From: Porphyrobacter sp. LM 6
GTDB taxonomy: Bacteria; Pseudomonadota; Alphaproteobacteria; Sphingomonadales; Sphingomonadaceae
DNA: 64,000 bases
Reading direction: 5' to 3'
Assembly (NCBI RefSeq): GCF_001720465.1
Contig: NZ_CP017113.1
Span: 682,001 to 746,000 of the forward strand
Shown in pieces: positions 9,308-20,764 of this stretch. Each line of letters opens with the position of its first letter. The first letter of the stretch is position 1. The position numbers were made by a program, and so were the translations under genes. Below the pieces are notes generated by a model. That model was not told the origin of the DNA. It was given only the letters and a program-made list of their open reading frames with translations, and made no database searches.

Positions 9308-10813
9308 TCAGGCGCTTTTGGCAGGGGTAGGCTTGGGGGTAGGCTCACCCTCGCCGCGATGGCGGACGAAGTGCAGCGCTTCGGCCAGCCGCCCGGGCGC
9401 GATAAGGTGCAGCACGCCGCCATAGAGCGCGATCCCCGCAGGCACGACCGCAATCAACGCCAGCAGCGGCGGCAGGCTTGCGGGCAAGAGCGCGAGCAGC
9501 AGCGCGACCAGCCCTGCCATCGCCAGCGCGGCGACCAGCGGCGGGGTGAGCGCGTGGGCGAGTGCGCCGAGCCGCAGCCCCAGCGCCGGCGCGGACAAGC
9601 GCACCGTCGCTGCAGTCAGCACCGCCATCCCGCCGACCCAGCCCCACGCGAACCCATCAACGCCAAAGGCCGAGCCGATCAGGAAGGCGGCAGGCATCAC
9701 CACGCTCCCTAGCATCGCCACCCGCAGCGCGATGCCCGGCACCCCGCGCGCATTGGTTGCAGGGGCGAACAGGATCTGGAGTGTCATCATCGCCATTGCG
9801 GCGCACAGGATCGGCAGCAACGGGACGATCCCGTTCCATTTGTCCCCCAGCAACACCGGCACCAGCACCGGGGCGACCACCGCAAGGCCGGCATAGGCGG
9901 GCAGCGCCACCAGCATCACCAGCCGGATCGTCGCCAGCAGCGCGGTCGGCGCGCTTGCCTCGACCCCCTCGCCCTGCTGGCGCGCATAGGCGGCATAGGC
10001 GACCTCGTTGATCGGCGGCACGAACTTGGCGGCGAGCAGTTGTGCAAGGAACAGCCCGGTCGAATAGACGCCCAGCGTGTGCGGATCGAGCACCCGCCCG
10101 GCGATCACCACATCGGCCTGGCTCTGCACGAACCAGAACAGCTGGGTCATCGTCATCACCCCGCCAAAGCCGAGGATGTGGCCCGCGCCCGCAAAGCGGA
10201 AGCTCGGCCGGATCGGCGCGCGCGCGGCCCAGGTCATGCCGACCGCTTCGGTCAGCAGCATCATCAAGGGCGCAGCGACCAGCGTCCACACGCCCCAGCC
10301 AGTGAGCGCTCCGGTAAGCGCGGTGACCGCGCCCGCCAGCGCCGCGGCGAGCCGCACCTGCGCGGGACGGCGGAAATCCATCCGGCGGCTGAGGACCGCG
10401 TGCGGCAGCGCGCACCACGGGATCGCCAGAAACGCCAGCGCCTGCACCCGCACCAGATCGGCCACCAGCGGCTGTTCAAACCACAGTGCGACCAGCGGGG
10501 CCGAAAGGAACTGCACCAGCGCAAGGCCGCTGTTGAGCAGGATCAGCATCCCCAGCGTCTGCCGCAGGCGTTGCTCGCTCACCTCGGCCTCGCGGATCAG
10601 CGCGCTCGCCAGACCCCAGCCGTTCATGGTGTTGAGCAGCGTCAGCATCACCTGCGCCATCGCGAAAAGGCCGTAATCCTGCGGCGCGAGCAGGCGGATC
10701 ACGATCAGCGTCGCGCACCACGATACAATCTGGGTGAAGACCTGGCTGCCCGAACGCCACAGCACGGCCGTGCGCACCTGCGCGGCAAGCGAGGGGGCAG
10801 CGGCCTGGTTCAT
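9308..10813 (-). CDS. Oligosaccharide/polysaccharide flippase (Wzx-like, MOP superfamily)
   Basis: About 501 residues with some 12-14 hydrophobic segments. The N-terminal TAVLWRSGSQVFTQIVSW and IRLLAPQDYGLFAMAQVM are the usual signature of lipopolysaccharide/teichoic-type flippases, inner-membrane proteins that turn undecaprenyl-linked sugar units to the periplasm. ATG 10813 is preferred; GTG 10855 would add 14 residues without family similarity. No glycosyltransferase or polymerase genes sit next to it, so the sugar it handles is unknown. Confidence 0.85.
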   Translation of the reverse strand: MNQAAAPSLAAQVRTAVLWRSGSQVFTQIVSWCATLIVIRLLAPQDYGLFAMAQVMLTLLNTMNGWGLASALIREAEVSEQRLRQTLGMLILLNSGLALVQFLSAPLVALWFEQPLVADLVRVQALAFLAIPWCALPHAVLSRRMDFRRPAQVRLAAALAGAVTALTGALTGWGVWTLVAAPLMMLLTEAVGMTWAARAPIRPSFRFAGAGHILGFGGVMTMTQLFWFVQSQADVVIAGRVLDPHTLGVYSTGLFLAQLLAAKFVPPINEVAYAAYARQQGEGVEASAPTALLATIRLVMLVALPAYAGLAVVAPVLVPVLLGDKWNGIVPLLPILCAAMAMMTLQILFAPATNARGVPGIALRVAMLGSVVMPAAFLIGSAFGVDGFAWGWVGGMAVLTAATVRLSAPALGLRLGALAHALTPPLVAALAMAGLVALLLALLPASLPPLLALIAVVPAGIALYGGVLHLIAPGRLAEALHFVRHRGEGEPTPKPTPAKSA

Positions 10814-10871
10814 TGCGCGGGCATAGCGCACGCGCGTAACCACGCGGTTAACCACCCCTGTGATGCAGTGA

Positions 10872-11984
10872 TTAGAAGACCACGACGCTGCGGATCGACT
10901 TGCCTGCGTGCATCAGGTCGAACGCGGTGTTGATCTCCTCGAGCCCCATCACGTGGGTGATCATCGGGTCGATTTCGATCTTGCCGGTCATGTACATGTC
11001 GACGATCTTGGGCACATCGGTGCGGCCCTTGGCTCCGCCGAACGCGGTGCCGCGCCAGTTGCGCCCCGTCACCAGCTGGAACGGGCGGGTGGCGATTTCC
11101 TTGCCCGCTTCGGCCACCCCGATGATGATCGAAGTGCCCCAGCCACGGTGGCAGGCTTCCAGCGCGGTGCGCATCACTTCGGTATTGCCGGTGGCATCGA
11201 AAGTGTAATCGGCCCCGCCATCGGTCATCAGCACGATCTTGGCGACGATATCCTCGCGGCTCATCCCGCGGGTATCGAGGAACTCGGTCATGCCGAACTT
11301 GCGGCCCCATTCCTCGCGGTCGGGGTTGATATCGACCCCGATGATCTTGTTCGCACCCGCCAGCCGCGCGCCCTGAATGACGTTGAGGCCGATCCCGCCG
11401 AGGCCGAAGACCACGACATTATCGCCCACTTGCACCTTGGCGGTGTTGATCACCGCGCCGACCCCGGTGGTCACCCCGCAGCCGATGTAGCAGGCGCTCT
11501 GGAAGGGCGCGTCTTCGCGGATCTTGGCGACCGCGATCTCGGGCAGGACGGTGAAGTTCGAGAAGGTCGAGCAGCCCATGTAGTGGTAGATCGGCTGGCC
11601 CTTGTAGCTGAAGCGCGTGGTGCCATCGGGCATCAGCCCCTTGCCCTGCGTCGCGCGGATGGCGGTGCACAGGTTGGTCTTGCCGCTGAGGCAAGACTTA
11701 CACTGGCGGCATTCCGGGGTGTAGAGCGGGATCACGTGATCGCCGGGCTTCACCGATGTCACCCCCGCGCCCACCTCGCGCACGATGCCAGCCCCTTCAT
11801 GGCCGAGCACGCTGGGGAAGATGCCCTCGCTGTCAAACCCGTCGAGCGTATAGGCATCGGTATGGCAGATGCCGGTCGCCATGATTTCGACCAGAACCTC
11901 GCCGGCCTTGGGGCCTTCGAGATCAAGCTCGACGATTTCGAGCGGCTTCTTGGCTTCAAAGGCAACGGCGGCGCGGGTCTTCAT
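10872..11984 (-). CDS. frmA: S-(hydroxymethyl)glutathione dehydrogenase (class III alcohol dehydrogenase)
   Basis: A 370-residue zinc medium-chain dehydrogenase oxidising the formaldehyde-glutathione adduct with NAD+. Visible are the catalytic-zinc ligands Cys40 (GICHTDAY) and His62-Glu63 (LGHEGAG), the structural-zinc cysteines 92, 95, 98 and 106 ([16 protein letters not shown]), [11 protein letters not shown], and the NAD fold [14 protein letters not shown]. Length and motifs are those of FrmA/AdhC. A DUF5522 gene lies 18 bases upstream in the same direction, so the two form a small operon. Confidence 0.96.
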   Translation of the reverse strand: MKTRAAVAFEAKKPLEIVELDLEGPKAGEVLVEIMATGICHTDAYTLDGFDSEGIFPSVLGHEGAGIVREVGAGVTSVKPGDHVIPLYTPECRQCKSCLSGKTNLCTAIRATQGKGLMPDGTTRFSYKGQPIYHYMGCSTFSNFTVLPEIAVAKIREDAPFQSACYIGCGVTTGVGAVINTAKVQVGDNVVVFGLGGIGLNVIQGARLAGANKIIGVDINPDREEWGRKFGMTEFLDTRGMSREDIVAKIVLMTDGGADYTFDATGNTEVMRTALEACHRGWGTSIIIGVAEAGKEIATRPFQLVTGRNWRGTAFGGAKGRTDVPKIVDMYMTGKIEIDPMITHVMGLEEINTAFDLMHAGKSIRSVVVF

Positions 11985-12002
11985 GGACGGGTTCTCCGGT
12001 AG

Positions 12003-14748
<2,746 letters not shown>

Positions 14749-14752
<4 letters not shown>

Positions 14753-15261
14753 TCCGCCGACTGCTCCTGATCGCCGCGCTGGTCATGGCGCCGCTGGCCG
14801 TGATGCCGGCGGCCCCGGCGCAGGCGCATCAGCAGAAGATCGCGATCAGCACGCTGATGGTGAACCCGCGCACCGGTGCGCTCGAACTGGTGCATCAGGT
14901 GCCGGTGCACGATGCCGAACACGCCTTGCGCAGACAGGGTGTGAAGGTCGCGGACATCATCGGCAGCGAAGCGAGCCGCGAGGCCTTTGCCCGTTACGTC
15001 ACGCGCCGTTTCCTGCTCGAAATCGACGGAGCGGCCGTCACCCCCGACTATGTCGGGAGCGAGATCAGCGGCGGCAGTCTGATGATTTATCAGGAGATCG
15101 CGGCCCCTGCGCCGGGCGCACAGATCACCGTCAATTCGCAGATCCTCACCGATGTCTGGGTGCGGCAGGAAAACCGGGTCAATATCGGACGCGGGACGGG
15201 GCTGGTGACCCTGCTGTTCTCCGCCGACAGCGGCCCGCAGAGCGCAACCTTGGCGCGCTGA
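14749..15261 (+). CDS. DUF6702 family periplasmic protein
   Basis: A 170-residue protein with a GTG start overlapping the peptidase stop (GTGA) and a signal peptide (LLLIAALVMAPLAVMPAAPAQA). The mature part begins HQQKIAISTLMVNPRTGALELVHQ and is rich in beta strands, as in DUF6702. Translational coupling to the M1 peptidase is typical of this family and suggests a partner or inhibitor role, but no function is known. Confidence 0.8.
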
Positions 15262-16062
15262 TCAGGCCCGCCGCCGCGCCGCCGGAAGGAGCTCGTCAGG
15301 CATGTCGAATTGCGCGCGCAGATCCGCGATCAGGGCGGGGCGTCCATAGCGATAGCCCTGCACATGGCGGCACCCGATCGCGCGCAGGAAGATTTCCTGT
15401 TCCTCGGTCTCGACCCCTTCGGCGACCACACGCAGGCCAAGGCTCTGGCTCATCTGCATGATCGCCTGCACGATCAGCCGCGACTGGTGATCCTCGCTGA
15501 TGCCGGAAATGAAGTCGCGGTCGATCTTGACCTTGTGGATTGGGAAGGCGCGCAGGTGCGTGAGCGAGGAAAACCCGGTGCCGAAATCATCAAGACAGAT
15601 GGTGAAGCCGCACTCGTCGAGCAATGCGAGCGCGGCATGCACTTGGCTGCGGGCATCGATCAGCATGGTTTCGGTCAGTTCGATAGTGATGTTGCGCGGG
15701 CTGAGCGCGCTATCATCGATCGCCTCGATCAGGTACCGCACGAAATCGCCGTGCCGCAGATCGGCTTCGGACAGGTTCAGCCCGATCCGGCAATCGCTGT
15801 CGATGAGTTCACGGATCGTCGGCCCATCGACGATTAATTGGTTAAGCATCACCCGCGATACCGGACGCTACAGTTCGGCATCAAGCAGCGCTGCAAACAC
15901 ATCGCTGCCTATCACCGGCGTGTCCAGGATCGCGAATTCATCACCGCTCCGGCGCGCCAGAAACACGCCCGGCTTGAGACCGTCGGACAATTGCTGCGAC
16001 ACGCCTTCGAGTACCCGTTCGCTCAGCAGATGGCTGGGTGTCTGGTCATGCGGTCGATTTGA
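15262..16062 (-). pseudogene. Broken GGDEF-EAL cyclic-di-GMP enzyme
   Basis: The frame 15262-15852 encodes the C-terminal two thirds of an EAL phosphodiesterase domain (NLSEADL, IELTETML, LDDFGTGFSSL, VKIDRDFI, VVAEGVET) but lacks the first part with the EAL motif. In the same frame upstream, after a TAG stop at 15868-15870, lies the end of a GGDEF domain (SHLLSERVLEGVSQQL, then RRSGDEFAIL in place of GGDEF), itself cut by a stop at 16063-16065. The link between the domains (roughly 60-80 residues of EAL) is gone. So this is the remnant of a GGDEF-EAL protein with an internal deletion and stop codons. The EAL part keeps the E and DDFG metal ligands but without the EAL strand it should be inactive. 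Confidence 0.8.
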
Positions 16063-16101
16063 CTAGATAATAGTTATGTAAGGCTGTCTTGGCATCCAAG
16101 T

Positions 16102-16159
16102 CGGTGCGGACAACGAGCCACGAGGCCAAATTATGCCCGACCATGGCTCGTCCGCACCG
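16102..16159. repeat. Imperfect intergenic inverted repeat
   Basis: Arms CGGTGCGGACAACGAGCCA (16102-16120) and TGGCTCGTCCGCACCG (16144-16159) are complementary apart from a three-base bulge, with a 23-base loop. The surrounding stretch 16063-16396 (about 330 bases, between the broken GGDEF-EAL gene and the pilin gene) shows no coding sequence I can support. Confidence 0.6.
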
Positions 16160-16396
16160 GGCTCTGCGCAGCGCAGTTGTCGGCGGTTATAGTGCCAATG
16201 CCAATCGCGTTCGGCTGTGATGCTCAGTCGCAATGCTGCCTCGCCCATGCAGATGCAGTGGTGAGGAGGGAGCCTGGCTGTGGGTAATGCAATTAATGCT
16301 GCTATTGCCGTGCCCTTTGAGCGACAATGTCGCGAGGTGCGTGAACCTTGAATGCGCCGCGCCGGGAGGGCGGCCGCCGATTCCATCGGTTGGCCC

Positions 16397-16594
16397 TTAA
16401 TTCATGGCCTCAGCCGCGTTCGCAGCGACGCCATCGTAAAGATCAGCTACGCCCATCCCCAGATAAGACATCGCTCCGATAAGTACGGCGGATATCACGG
16501 CAGCGATCAAGGCATATTCGATGGCCGTGGCGCCGGCTTGATCACGCGTCACGGCGATCAAAAATTGATGGATAGTTGCAAGGCCTTTTCGCAT
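16397..16594 (-). CDS. Flp-type (type IVb) pilin, orphan
   Basis: A 65-residue prepilin. GATAIEYALIAAVISAVLIG is the class signature: a short leader ending in Gly-Ala, then a mature N-terminus with Glu at position +5 and Tyr next to it, followed by the hydrophobic helix. It would be processed by a TadV/CpaA-type peptidase and assembled by a Tad system, none of which is in this window. GGGAG lies 10 bases ahead of ATG 16594. Confidence 0.88.
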   Translation of the reverse strand: MRKGLATIHQFLIAVTRDQAGATAIEYALIAAVISAVLIGAMSYLGMGVADLYDGVAANAAEAMN

Positions 16595-16984
16595 TATAAA
16601 TTACTCCCTCGAAGCTCATTCGCGATCGCTGTAGGTTATGGCAACTGCGCAAAAGGGTGTAATGGCTGATCGAAAGTATCAGAGGCGCGGCATCCGGTGC
16701 CAGACATTGGTGATCGTCGTATCGTCGATAACGGCCTAGCATGTACAGCGTTGCGAATTACCGGGCATTCGCACCTGTGGGCCTCGCCGCAACGACCCGA
16801 ACCTCCGGCACCGCGCTTGCGTCGCCTTTTCAAACTGGGTTGATCCTGGCGTTTGGTGCTAGGGCAAACGCGGCAGTGCGGGCCTTGGTTCCGAAAAGCA
16901 TGCAACTGACAAAATACGCCCCAGATGTTGCTTGCGCGACCAACAACCGCGCATCAGCCAAAGCCTTCAGGAGAAAATCATGAC
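16595..16984. other. Intergenic stretch without a recognisable gene
   Basis: Between the pilin and lipoprotein genes. It contains open frames of 80-90 codons on both strands, but none has a ribosome site, conserved-looking composition or family resemblance. The first 30 bases hold the pilin's ribosome-binding site. Confidence 0.5.
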
Positions 16985-17497
16985 TTAAAAAGGGGCCAAG
17001 TCTTGATCATCGTTCGGCGCCGCTTGAATGGCCGGCGCTGAATCAGACCGGAGGACTGCATTCCCAATGCGCTTGAAGGCATATTGATACATCATGGGGT
17101 CATTCACGATGAGTTCCGCTTTTGACGAACCGAGGGCGCCGCTCTTGATCACTTGCACGATCTTGATGCCCAGTTCGCTGCCATCGTTCTTTGGAAGGAT
17201 CAAGGCGTAAAACTTCAAATCCTTGTCCCTGATTGATCCCTTGTCCCCCGTGGCTCCCCTGAGGCCGCTGATCTGCCCTGTCGCCCGATCGACCACATCA
17301 AGCTTGTACCCCGCTTCGCGGAAGACGACCACCGTGCGGTCGAATGTCTCTTCGATCGGATCGGAATAGAAAAACCTTTGATAATTATTGTCGAGACTGA
17401 ATATTGATCTGTCAGGCTGTATCGCTGATCCACCAGCGCAAGCCGTCAAGCACGCACAGGCGCAAGTAATAAATCCCATCCGAAAAAAATTCGACAT
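16985..17497 (-). CDS. Putative lipoprotein of unknown function
   Basis: 170 residues. ATG 17497 has AGGAG upstream and opens a signal peptide ending in the lipobox LTAC (MGFITCACACLTAC), so the mature protein is probably lipid-anchored at Cys21. The mature part (EETFDRTVVVFREAGYKLDVVDRATGQISGLRG) suggests a small alpha/beta domain, but I do not recognise a family. A longer reading to 17551 is unlikely. Upstream sequence is clearly richer in A+T than the core genome. Confidence 0.7.
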   Translation of the reverse strand: MSNFFRMGFITCACACLTACAGGSAIQPDRSIFSLDNNYQRFFYSDPIEETFDRTVVVFREAGYKLDVVDRATGQISGLRGATGDKGSIRDKDLKFYALILPKNDGSELGIKIVQVIKSGALGSSKAELIVNDPMMYQYAFKRIGNAVLRSDSAPAIQAAPNDDQDLAPF

Positions 17498-17756
17498 TGA
17501 AAATTCTCCTAAAATTAAAAATGTAATGCACATGCAAAATTTGCATCTCATGGGATATCGAAAATGAATGCGAATATATCGCGAAAACCATTATAAGCCT
17601 TTGGGGTAAGCGATTTCAGATCCATCCGAGGTGATAGCTATGACCGATTAGAGAGATTGGTCGTGCCCGCGGCTTGTGATGGACGATCGCTCATGGTTGT
17701 GGCGAATTGGCACATAGCTGCGCAAGCTCTGGTTCATGGGCTATCGCCTGCCCCGG

Positions 17757-18476
17757 TCAGCGGCGCACCACCCAATCTGTGACGTCAAGCGCTCCGAGGA
17801 ATTTTATCGCTTCGAAAAGGCGGCCATTTTCTGCAGCCCAATGCAGTTGCAAGGCTAAAATTCCGACAATCTCGTCTTGCTGGCCGTTAGCGATGCTGGG
17901 CATTGGAGGTGCCGGAGGCAGTTGCCAGTCCGCCACGGATGTCGCAATCTTCTTGTAAAACGCCACCCATTGGGCGCCATGCGGCACTACAAGCCCCTCG
18001 CTGCGAAGGAAAAACATAAATATATCGACGAACTCATTGAAATTGATTTGCTCGTCACGGTCGAAAAACATGAATGTATCCCCAGATCGGTGGGTTTCAT
18101 TATAAATACGTTTCAAAGATCGTTGGAACAATGAGTCGATTCGGCTATTTCTTATGTTTGATACTAAAGATTTCCAATTGAGGATGTATTCATCAAAGGC
18201 TTCGTAGATGTCAGCATAAGAGCCAATGAAGTGACCTCTCGATTCGAATTCTTGCCGTGAGGGCATGCGAAGCGAGCTCTCGGACACATCATCGCAAAGA
18301 TTTTTGATGATCAGATCCCGCCCATTGTGACGCGCGAGCGGGCCTGGGCTGTCCTTGAATATCGCTCTTAACTGATAAAAGCTGGATAGAAACATGAGGG
18401 AATGCCGGACTCCCCAGTAGGACTCAGTCCAATCTTCACCTTCCCTGCGGGGATTTCGAAGTAACAAGGCATTCAT
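17757..18476 (-). CDS. Hypothetical protein, 239 residues
   Basis: Soluble, mostly helical by eye, no signal peptide or membrane segment. Start ATG 18476 has GAAGGA just upstream. I recognise no domain. FFDRDEQINFNEF superficially resembles an EF-hand loop but is two to three residues short, so calcium binding is not claimed. Aromatic- and Asn-rich composition and lower GC than the flanks point to recent transfer. The C-terminus (PPAPPMPSIANGQQDEIVG...ALDVTDWVVRR) follows a Pro-rich hinge. It is divergent from the PilZ-XRE gene across a 481-base AT-rich spacer. Confidence 0.6.
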   Translation of the reverse strand: MNALLLRNPRREGEDWTESYWGVRHSLMFLSSFYQLRAIFKDSPGPLARHNGRDLIIKNLCDDVSESSLRMPSRQEFESRGHFIGSYADIYEAFDEYILNWKSLVSNIRNSRIDSLFQRSLKRIYNETHRSGDTFMFFDRDEQINFNEFVDIFMFFLRSEGLVVPHGAQWVAFYKKIATSVADWQLPPAPPMPSIANGQQDEIVGILALQLHWAAENGRLFEAIKFLGALDVTDWVVRR

Positions 18477-18957
18477 TCCTTCACCTACCGTGCACTTACA
18501 AGCCTAACCGCATTGTTGGCGACACGCTCTCGTGCCGCCCAATGCAACGTTCAACAACACCCTCTTGGCCATGCCAAGCGACTAGCTCAAGGGCTTCTCA
18601 ATGGAGCCACCCCGGTCGCGCCAGTCCGCAACGAGCCCTTTTTTGGGGAGGGGCTGCTGGAGATCCCGCGTCCCGGTTCCGACTATAACTGAATAAGAAG
18701 ATTGTGGGAATTGTTTTTTGATTCAGAACCGTCTATGATACTGCAAGTAATAGAAAATTAGGCACCCGTATTTTTTAACTTTGTCCCATTGTTAGAAATG
18801 TTAGCTAACAATTTAATTAACAGTAGAAGTGTTATCTATCATGAATCATTGCGGATCATGATTGGCGTAATAAAAATACTGCCAAAAAATTTTATAATTT
18901 ATATTATGTAGAGTACAAATTAATAAATTCTCGTTTATGAAGAAATAAGGTGATTTA
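18477..18957. promoter_or_regulatory. AT-rich regulatory region upstream of the PilZ-XRE gene
   Basis: A non-coding spacer whose second half (about 18670-18957) is strikingly A+T-rich against the GC-rich genome. It holds a perfect 12-base palindrome TGTTAGCTAACA (18799-18810) nested with TTGTTAG/CTAACAA (18789-18811), and a second inverted repeat ATCATGA/TCATGAT (18838-18844 and 18856-18862). AAGGTG lies 6 bases before the ATG at 18958. These repeats are plausible operator sites for the XRE protein encoded immediately downstream; that is inference. Confidence 0.5.
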
Positions 18958-19605
18958 ATGAATGAACAAAAATACATCCAGTCTAGGCGATCCAGGCGCA
19001 AAATCCATTTCATGGCCGAATGTAAATTGAACAATCAGGAGATTGTCAAAGTCGCAATAAGGGATATCTCCGCCGGCGGAGTACTTTTAGAGGCGTCGGC
19101 GGCTCCCGATCTGAGGGATGGGTTCGTTTTGCGAATGCCAGGCGTTGGAGAGTTCGCTTGCAACGTCGTATGGCGAAGCGGCGCGCTGTTTGGTTGCTCT
19201 TTCGATCAGGAACTAACCCCCGGCATAATGGCGGCCGCCCAGCTAAGGGGAGCGCCGCTCAATCAGGCCGAGCAATTGCTGCCGGCGGCGTCTTTGGGTC
19301 CTGCCGGTGATACGTTGGGGTTGATTCTTCGGAATTTGCGCCGTCATGCTGGAATGACGCTAGATGAGGTGGCCTCTGCGCTCAACGTCAGCAAGCCGAC
19401 GATCTGGGCATGGGAAAAGGGTAAGGCGCGCCCGTTGCCGGCGCGGCTGAGTGCCATTGCGACCCTGTTCGACGTCGATGTTCAGACCCTCATGAAAACT
19501 AGCGAGCCAACCTCGAGTGCGGAGTTGATCGATCATTGCCGAACTCGCATTGCTGATGCCTTTGGCGCAGCGCCGACAGCAGTCCGGATTATTATCGAAG
19601 TGTAA
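18958..19605 (+). CDS. PilZ-XRE fusion protein: putative c-di-GMP-responsive transcription factor
   Basis: 215 residues in two domains. Residues ~8-85 form a PilZ domain: RRSRR gives the RxxxR c-di-GMP motif and IRDISAGGVLLE gives the D-x-S-x-x-G motif, both intact, and VVWRSGALFGCSF closes the barrel. Residues ~118-180 form an XRE/Cro-type helix-turn-helix (LILRNLRRHAGMTLDEVASALNVSKPTIWAWEKGKARP), with the recognition helix around SKPTIWAWE. The tail (ELIDHCRTRIADAFG) may aid dimerisation. No membrane segment. A cytoplasmic protein that binds c-di-GMP and DNA in one chain is an uncommon layout. The AT-rich, palindrome-bearing upstream region suggests autoregulation. Domain calls are by motif; ligand binding is inferred. 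Confidence 0.85.
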   Translation: MNEQKYIQSRRSRRKIHFMAECKLNNQEIVKVAIRDISAGGVLLEASAAPDLRDGFVLRMPGVGEFACNVVWRSGALFGCSFDQELTPGIMAAAQLRGAPLNQAEQLLPAASLGPAGDTLGLILRNLRRHAGMTLDEVASALNVSKPTIWAWEKGKARPLPARLSAIATLFDVDVQTLMKTSEPTSSAELIDHCRTRIADAFGAAPTAVRIIIEV

Positions 19606-19762
19606 GAGGCTCGCGGTTTGCGTCGGACAAGCGCGAAGGCGGGCGTAGCTTGGCCTCCGGGCACCTTTTTCGCATGGAAAATGTTGCCAAGCTGGCCATC
19701 CAACCTGTCGATGGCCGCATTTGATGCCGCACGGTTCTAAAATTTCCACACAGGTGAGACTG

Positions 19763-20239
19763 ATGTCGCGTCATTCGAAAAAACATATCCTCAGCGTACT
19801 CGATCAAAGATCAGCGACCCGTTACGCGATACACTTCCTGGCCGATGGCCTCGCTCCGCAAAGAAGCTTTGATGTATGCATAAGGTCCATTTCGGCCGAT
19901 GGCCTTGCGATTGAAACCTCAACCGAATTAAGGATCGGGACTGAATTTGAGCTGACACTTCCGATTTCGGGTCCCACGAAGGCCAAAGTGGTCTGGAATA
20001 ACGGGACCATCAGCGGCTGCCTCTTTGAGGCCCCCTTAGACATGGCCGTGCTCAGCGCTGTGCGCCTCAAGGCCCATCCGGCCTGTGCAGGCGGTGCTCG
20101 ATTGAATGAGCCGCTATCTACGATGGTGCAGCTCGCGGCCCCCGAAAGATGGCCTCGACGGGTTCGTGTCGCCATTCATATCCTTGGACCGCTTACAATC
20201 TGGGCGCTCATTGCGCTGCTTGCCAAACTGGTAAGCTAA
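19763..20239 (+). CDS. PilZ-domain protein with C-terminal membrane helix
   Basis: 158 residues from ATG 19763 (AGGTGAG upstream). Residues ~14-95 are a PilZ domain like that of the preceding gene (QRSATRYAIHFLADG carries RxxxR; VVWNNGTISGCLFE matches the end of the barrel). The second motif reads S-I-S-A-D-G, so the usual Asp/Asn is Ser, which may weaken c-di-GMP binding. A single hydrophobic helix (IHILGPLTIWALIALLAKLV) at the very end should anchor it in the inner membrane with the PilZ domain in the cytoplasm. It is 157 bases behind the PilZ-XRE gene and probably arose by duplication of the same PilZ module. Confidence 0.8.
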   Translation: MSRHSKKHILSVLDQRSATRYAIHFLADGLAPQRSFDVCIRSISADGLAIETSTELRIGTEFELTLPISGPTKAKVVWNNGTISGCLFEAPLDMAVLSAVRLKAHPACAGGARLNEPLSTMVQLAAPERWPRRVRVAIHILGPLTIWALIALLAKLVS

Positions 20240-20307
20240 CGGATTTATCCGAGGCATAAGCGAGACCATCTCATTGCGCTGGCATTCCCTGCAATCAAGT
20301 GGCCGGC

Positions 20308-20754
20308 TCATTTGCGCCCAAGCATGCCATATGGCGTAACGATACAAGGGGTGCCATTTTCTTTGAGCTCCTTGAGCGCCACCCACGAGAGATTCATCCA
20401 AATGCCTTGAGTATCAATTACGTCCGGCGCGATGTTTCTTAAGGTCGTTCGCATGCTAGGCGCCCAGTGAAAATTAGCGGGCCCATAGCTGGGATGCGCA
20501 TGGACTTTCCGACCCCAGTACCGAGTATATGGTGGGGAAACAGGGTCTCTAATCCCAGGAACATGCGGATCGACACACGTTACCTCAGTCAAACCGTCGA
20601 CCATCAGGGGAACTGCCGATGAAAGCCCCCCGGCAGCATCAGAAAGCAGCTCTTGCAGTATGGCAACCTTGACTACAGTTTGAACTCCGGGGGTCTCGTC
20701 GGCTGAGGCGATTGCCCCGGATTTTTCTCTGATGCGAGCTTTGAGCATCAGCAT
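20308..20754 (-). pseudogene. Glycosyltransferase family 4, N-terminal fragment
   Basis: 148 codons with the N-terminal Rossmann half of a GT4 enzyme: KVAILQELLSDAAGGLSSAV (the glycine loop), then PDVIDTQGIWMNLSWVALK and CIVTPYGMLGRK, matching the usual DVIHxHGLW...VVTPHGML. The reading ends right after this motif, so the linker and the whole donor-binding C-terminal half are missing. It starts 10 bases after the end of the next remnant, as in a tandem glycosyltransferase operon. Confidence 0.75.
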
Positions 20755-20764
20755 CGTCTTTTGG

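Noticed and set aside
11728..11745. CACGTG-centred palindromes inside frmA and the M1 peptidase (around 11733 and 13137) as extra parS sites
   Set aside because: They match only the central 8-12 bases, lie in coding sequence and lack the TGTT/AACA ends.
17960..18110. EF-hand in the 239-residue hypothetical protein
   Set aside because: The loop DRDEQINFNEF is two to three residues too short for a canonical calcium site.
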